Shown here piece by piece: positions 61,878-64,000 of a stretch of DNA of 64,000 nt. The DNA is from Apodemia mormo. Taxonomy: Eukaryota > Arthropoda > Insecta > Lepidoptera > Riodinidae. The stretch covers positions 6,411,001-6,475,000 of the forward strand of contig JAUPFN010000009.1 in NCBI GenBank assembly GCA_036924255.1. The letters run 5' to 3'. Positions within the stretch are counted from its first letter, which is position 1, and each line of letters opens with the position of its first letter. The notes under the pieces were generated by a model that was given only the letters and a program-made list of their open reading frames with translations, did not search any database and was not told the origin of the DNA. The position numbers and the translations under genes were made by a program.

Positions 61878-63100
61878 TAGATATATATGTATAAAATTTA
61901 AAATGATTAAAAAATCTTTAAAAACTGTTAGTTTTTCAACAAATTCATTACTTTTAAATTCATTCATTAAAGTGACTGGGTACATAATTAGACAAAATAA
62001 AGGAGATTGGGAAAAACAGTTATATCTGTAAACTGCAATAAATTAGCTAACAGAATGTCTAAAAATTTATTCAAAGTAATATTAACAATAGTAAAAACAA
62101 TATCACATGTCTTAATATAATATGTATAAAATTTAAAGTTATTAAAAAAATTTAAAAAAAATGTTTGTTTTCAATAATAAACCAATTTAGTTTGTGTAAC
62201 CAGCAAAAAACATATATTAAAAATCTTTTTGCTTATGCAATATTGATTTATTGACTTTATTTCCCTAATTTGAGGGTAACATAAATTCACTATGGCAATC
62301 CTGTCTGTGGTCAAGACTCGTCGTCTTCGCGACTAAGACGTATATATATATACGGTGTGTAAAAAATACTGTCAGATCGACGCAGGTGTTGTTTGGTAGG
62401 TTAATACATTCAGATATGTTATTATTTGTGGATATAAATAAATTTTCCCCAAAAAAAATTATTAATCTTAATGATATTTCAAATATTACTATGGCATCAC
62501 AAAATTTCGAATTTTTAATATCGTAACCACCCGCTGCAATGCACGAACGCTGACGCGACGTGATTTTGTCTAATTTTAGATATTCACTAAATTTTCAGAA
62601 AATTAATAGGTAGGGTAAACAATGGCATTTTAAAATTCCATCGATTTTTTATTTATATAGAGTAATTTCATTAATTTTTTGATAATGTCATCGACCTATC
62701 TAAGGTTTTTTTAAACTCACGATTTATGTAAATAAAAATGTTTAGAAACGAGAAGGTTGTGTAGCGCTTCAAGCCAGGTACCCTTATCTTAGAACGTGCC
62801 ATGAGAATCACATGTTTTGTTTCTCAACGTATAATATAGATGGCGGTGATCGATTAATAAATCGCGATGATAAGTTTTCTTGTAAATTATATAAAAGTTT
62901 TAGGTGATAAATTATCGTAAGAAGTCTTTCGAAATACATAAAATATCCACGAGTTCGGATAATCTCATGATCAAATCTATGAAGCAAATTTGAACATGTG
63001 GCGCCATCTGTATTTGCAATAAGAAATCATTTTATTTGTACCCTTTTCTTGCCTTAAGTCTCTATTTAGGTATGTTACAAAGTACTCTGTGATTCAAGCG
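61878..63100. other. Unassigned AT-rich intergenic DNA
   Basis: No supported coding exon. A short TATATATATA stretch is at about 62340. Confidence 0.5.
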
Positions 63101-63990
63101 TAGGCTTGGGCCTAACCGGTCACTACAGAGAGCGCTCAATTTAGTTCATAATCCAAGGATGAACTAGTTCGTTCTATTAGTTCATTAGTTCTTTTTTTGA
63201 AAGAATTTATTAAGAACAATAAATAAAGAAAAAAATATAGTTATGATTATTGTAAGTTTTGTTTGTTGTTATTTAAAAAATACAAAGTATTACATGAAAA
63301 TTTTATACGTCCATTTATGTAATATGAGTTTTTTTATTTAAATAATGAAAAATAAAATAATTTATATTAATGATTAGTCAACAGCTAGGCTAGTTCCTAG
63401 TATAATGTGTAATTATATTAGAATACTTAAAAAGTATGAATTTTTACAATTAAAGTTGACTTTTTTGTTATGGCACATAAAATCTTTTATCGAAATAAAA
63501 ACGAAAAAATAAAATGATTTATATTAATAATTAGTCATAATTAACGTGATATATAATAATAATCAATTATTTGTGACAATAAATGGGAATAGAAGAGATT
63601 TTTTTTTAATTTTAATTAAACTTACCGTAAAATAAGACATAAATGGTATTAGTATTCTGTTTGATAATTAGCCAGCGATACTTCAGTTGACGATTGTTAT
63701 GATTTCATATGATTTGATAAAATTTCAACCATGGGGATTTGAAGTTGTTTAGTATCGATATCGATTATCGAAATATCAAGGCGCGCACAGTAAAAGTAAA
63801 TAACTCGGTTGGTCACATAGTGCCACTGTCTAGTAAAGTGGACGCTAACAGAAATATAAAAAGAACTAAGAGCGGGATTTTCAATGAACTAGTTCGCATA
63901 GTTCACCTAAAGGAGCGCTCTTCCCACCTAGGTCGCTCGCGAACTACCCAAGACTATTCAAGCGGCCTGTACCGCTGAAGGGTCATAGTG
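63100..63990. other. Possible hAT-type element ends with internal AT-rich DNA
   Basis: TAGGCTTGGGCCTAACCGG at about 63102 and the pair GATGAACTAGTTCG (about 63160) and AATGAACTAGTTCG (about 63884) suggest related element ends. The right end may lie beyond the window. No transposase frame is seen. Confidence 0.3.
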
Positions 63991-64000
63991 ACGTGACGTG

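Overview
The window looks like lepidopteran (moth or butterfly) nuclear DNA. It is AT-rich and intron-rich, with splice junctions matching GTAAG and (T)AG. It is packed with repeats that look lepidopteran: Lep1-like Helitrons that end in a CTAG-type 3' terminus, several tRNA-derived SINE families, CR1/jockey-type LINEs and MITEs. The family names come from memory of lepidopteran repeats; no database search was run.

Two protein-coding genes can be rebuilt exon by exon on the minus strand with fully consistent intron phases. (1) A katanin p60-type AAA ATPase: seven exons from 24231 down to 3420 (478 codons plus a split Arg), with the C-terminal Vps4-type end apparently beyond the left edge. It carries Walker A, Walker B, sensor and arginine-finger motifs. 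Its N-terminal part is a basic, Met/Arg/Ser-rich linker with no visible MIT domain. (2) A CAP-superfamily (SCP/antigen 5/PR-1) gene: eleven exons from 53856 to 40238 (612 codons plus stop). It has a signal peptide and a cysteine-rich CAP domain, then an unusual tail of about 350 residues that is acidic and Asn-rich, later helical and Lys/Glu-rich, and ends in a hydrophobic C-terminus. Most single-frame ORFs elsewhere are fragments or shadows of these exons or of repeats.

Between the genes (24.3-40.2 kb) lies a nearly intact CR1/jockey-type LINE on the plus strand (about 27.5-32.76 kb). It has a 207-bp duplication at the 5' end, an ORF1 with a coiled coil and an SGNH/esterase-like domain, and an ORF2 (endonuclease plus reverse transcriptase) broken by one frameshift. 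Three tandem copies of an approximately 82-bp unit lie in its 3' region. The same interval holds a TTAA-flanked MITE, a 1.7-kb terminal-inverted-repeat element with a Helitron inside it, and degenerate repeats.

The katanin introns (3.5-24 kb) hold many copies of one abundant dispersed repeat (called family A here), a 777-bp tandem duplication that is one arm of a foldback-like structure, MITEs, an (AATAT)n tract and LINE relics. The CAP introns (41-53.7 kb) hold a cluster of family A copies, a SINE-in-Helitron nest and a long (TA)n tract. The right 10 kb (54-64 kb) has no recognised host exon. It holds LINE relics, Helitrons, an hAT-type MITE with a perfect 8-bp target duplication, SINEs and a possible solo LTR. 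At least eight near-perfect short snap-back palindromes are scattered across the window.
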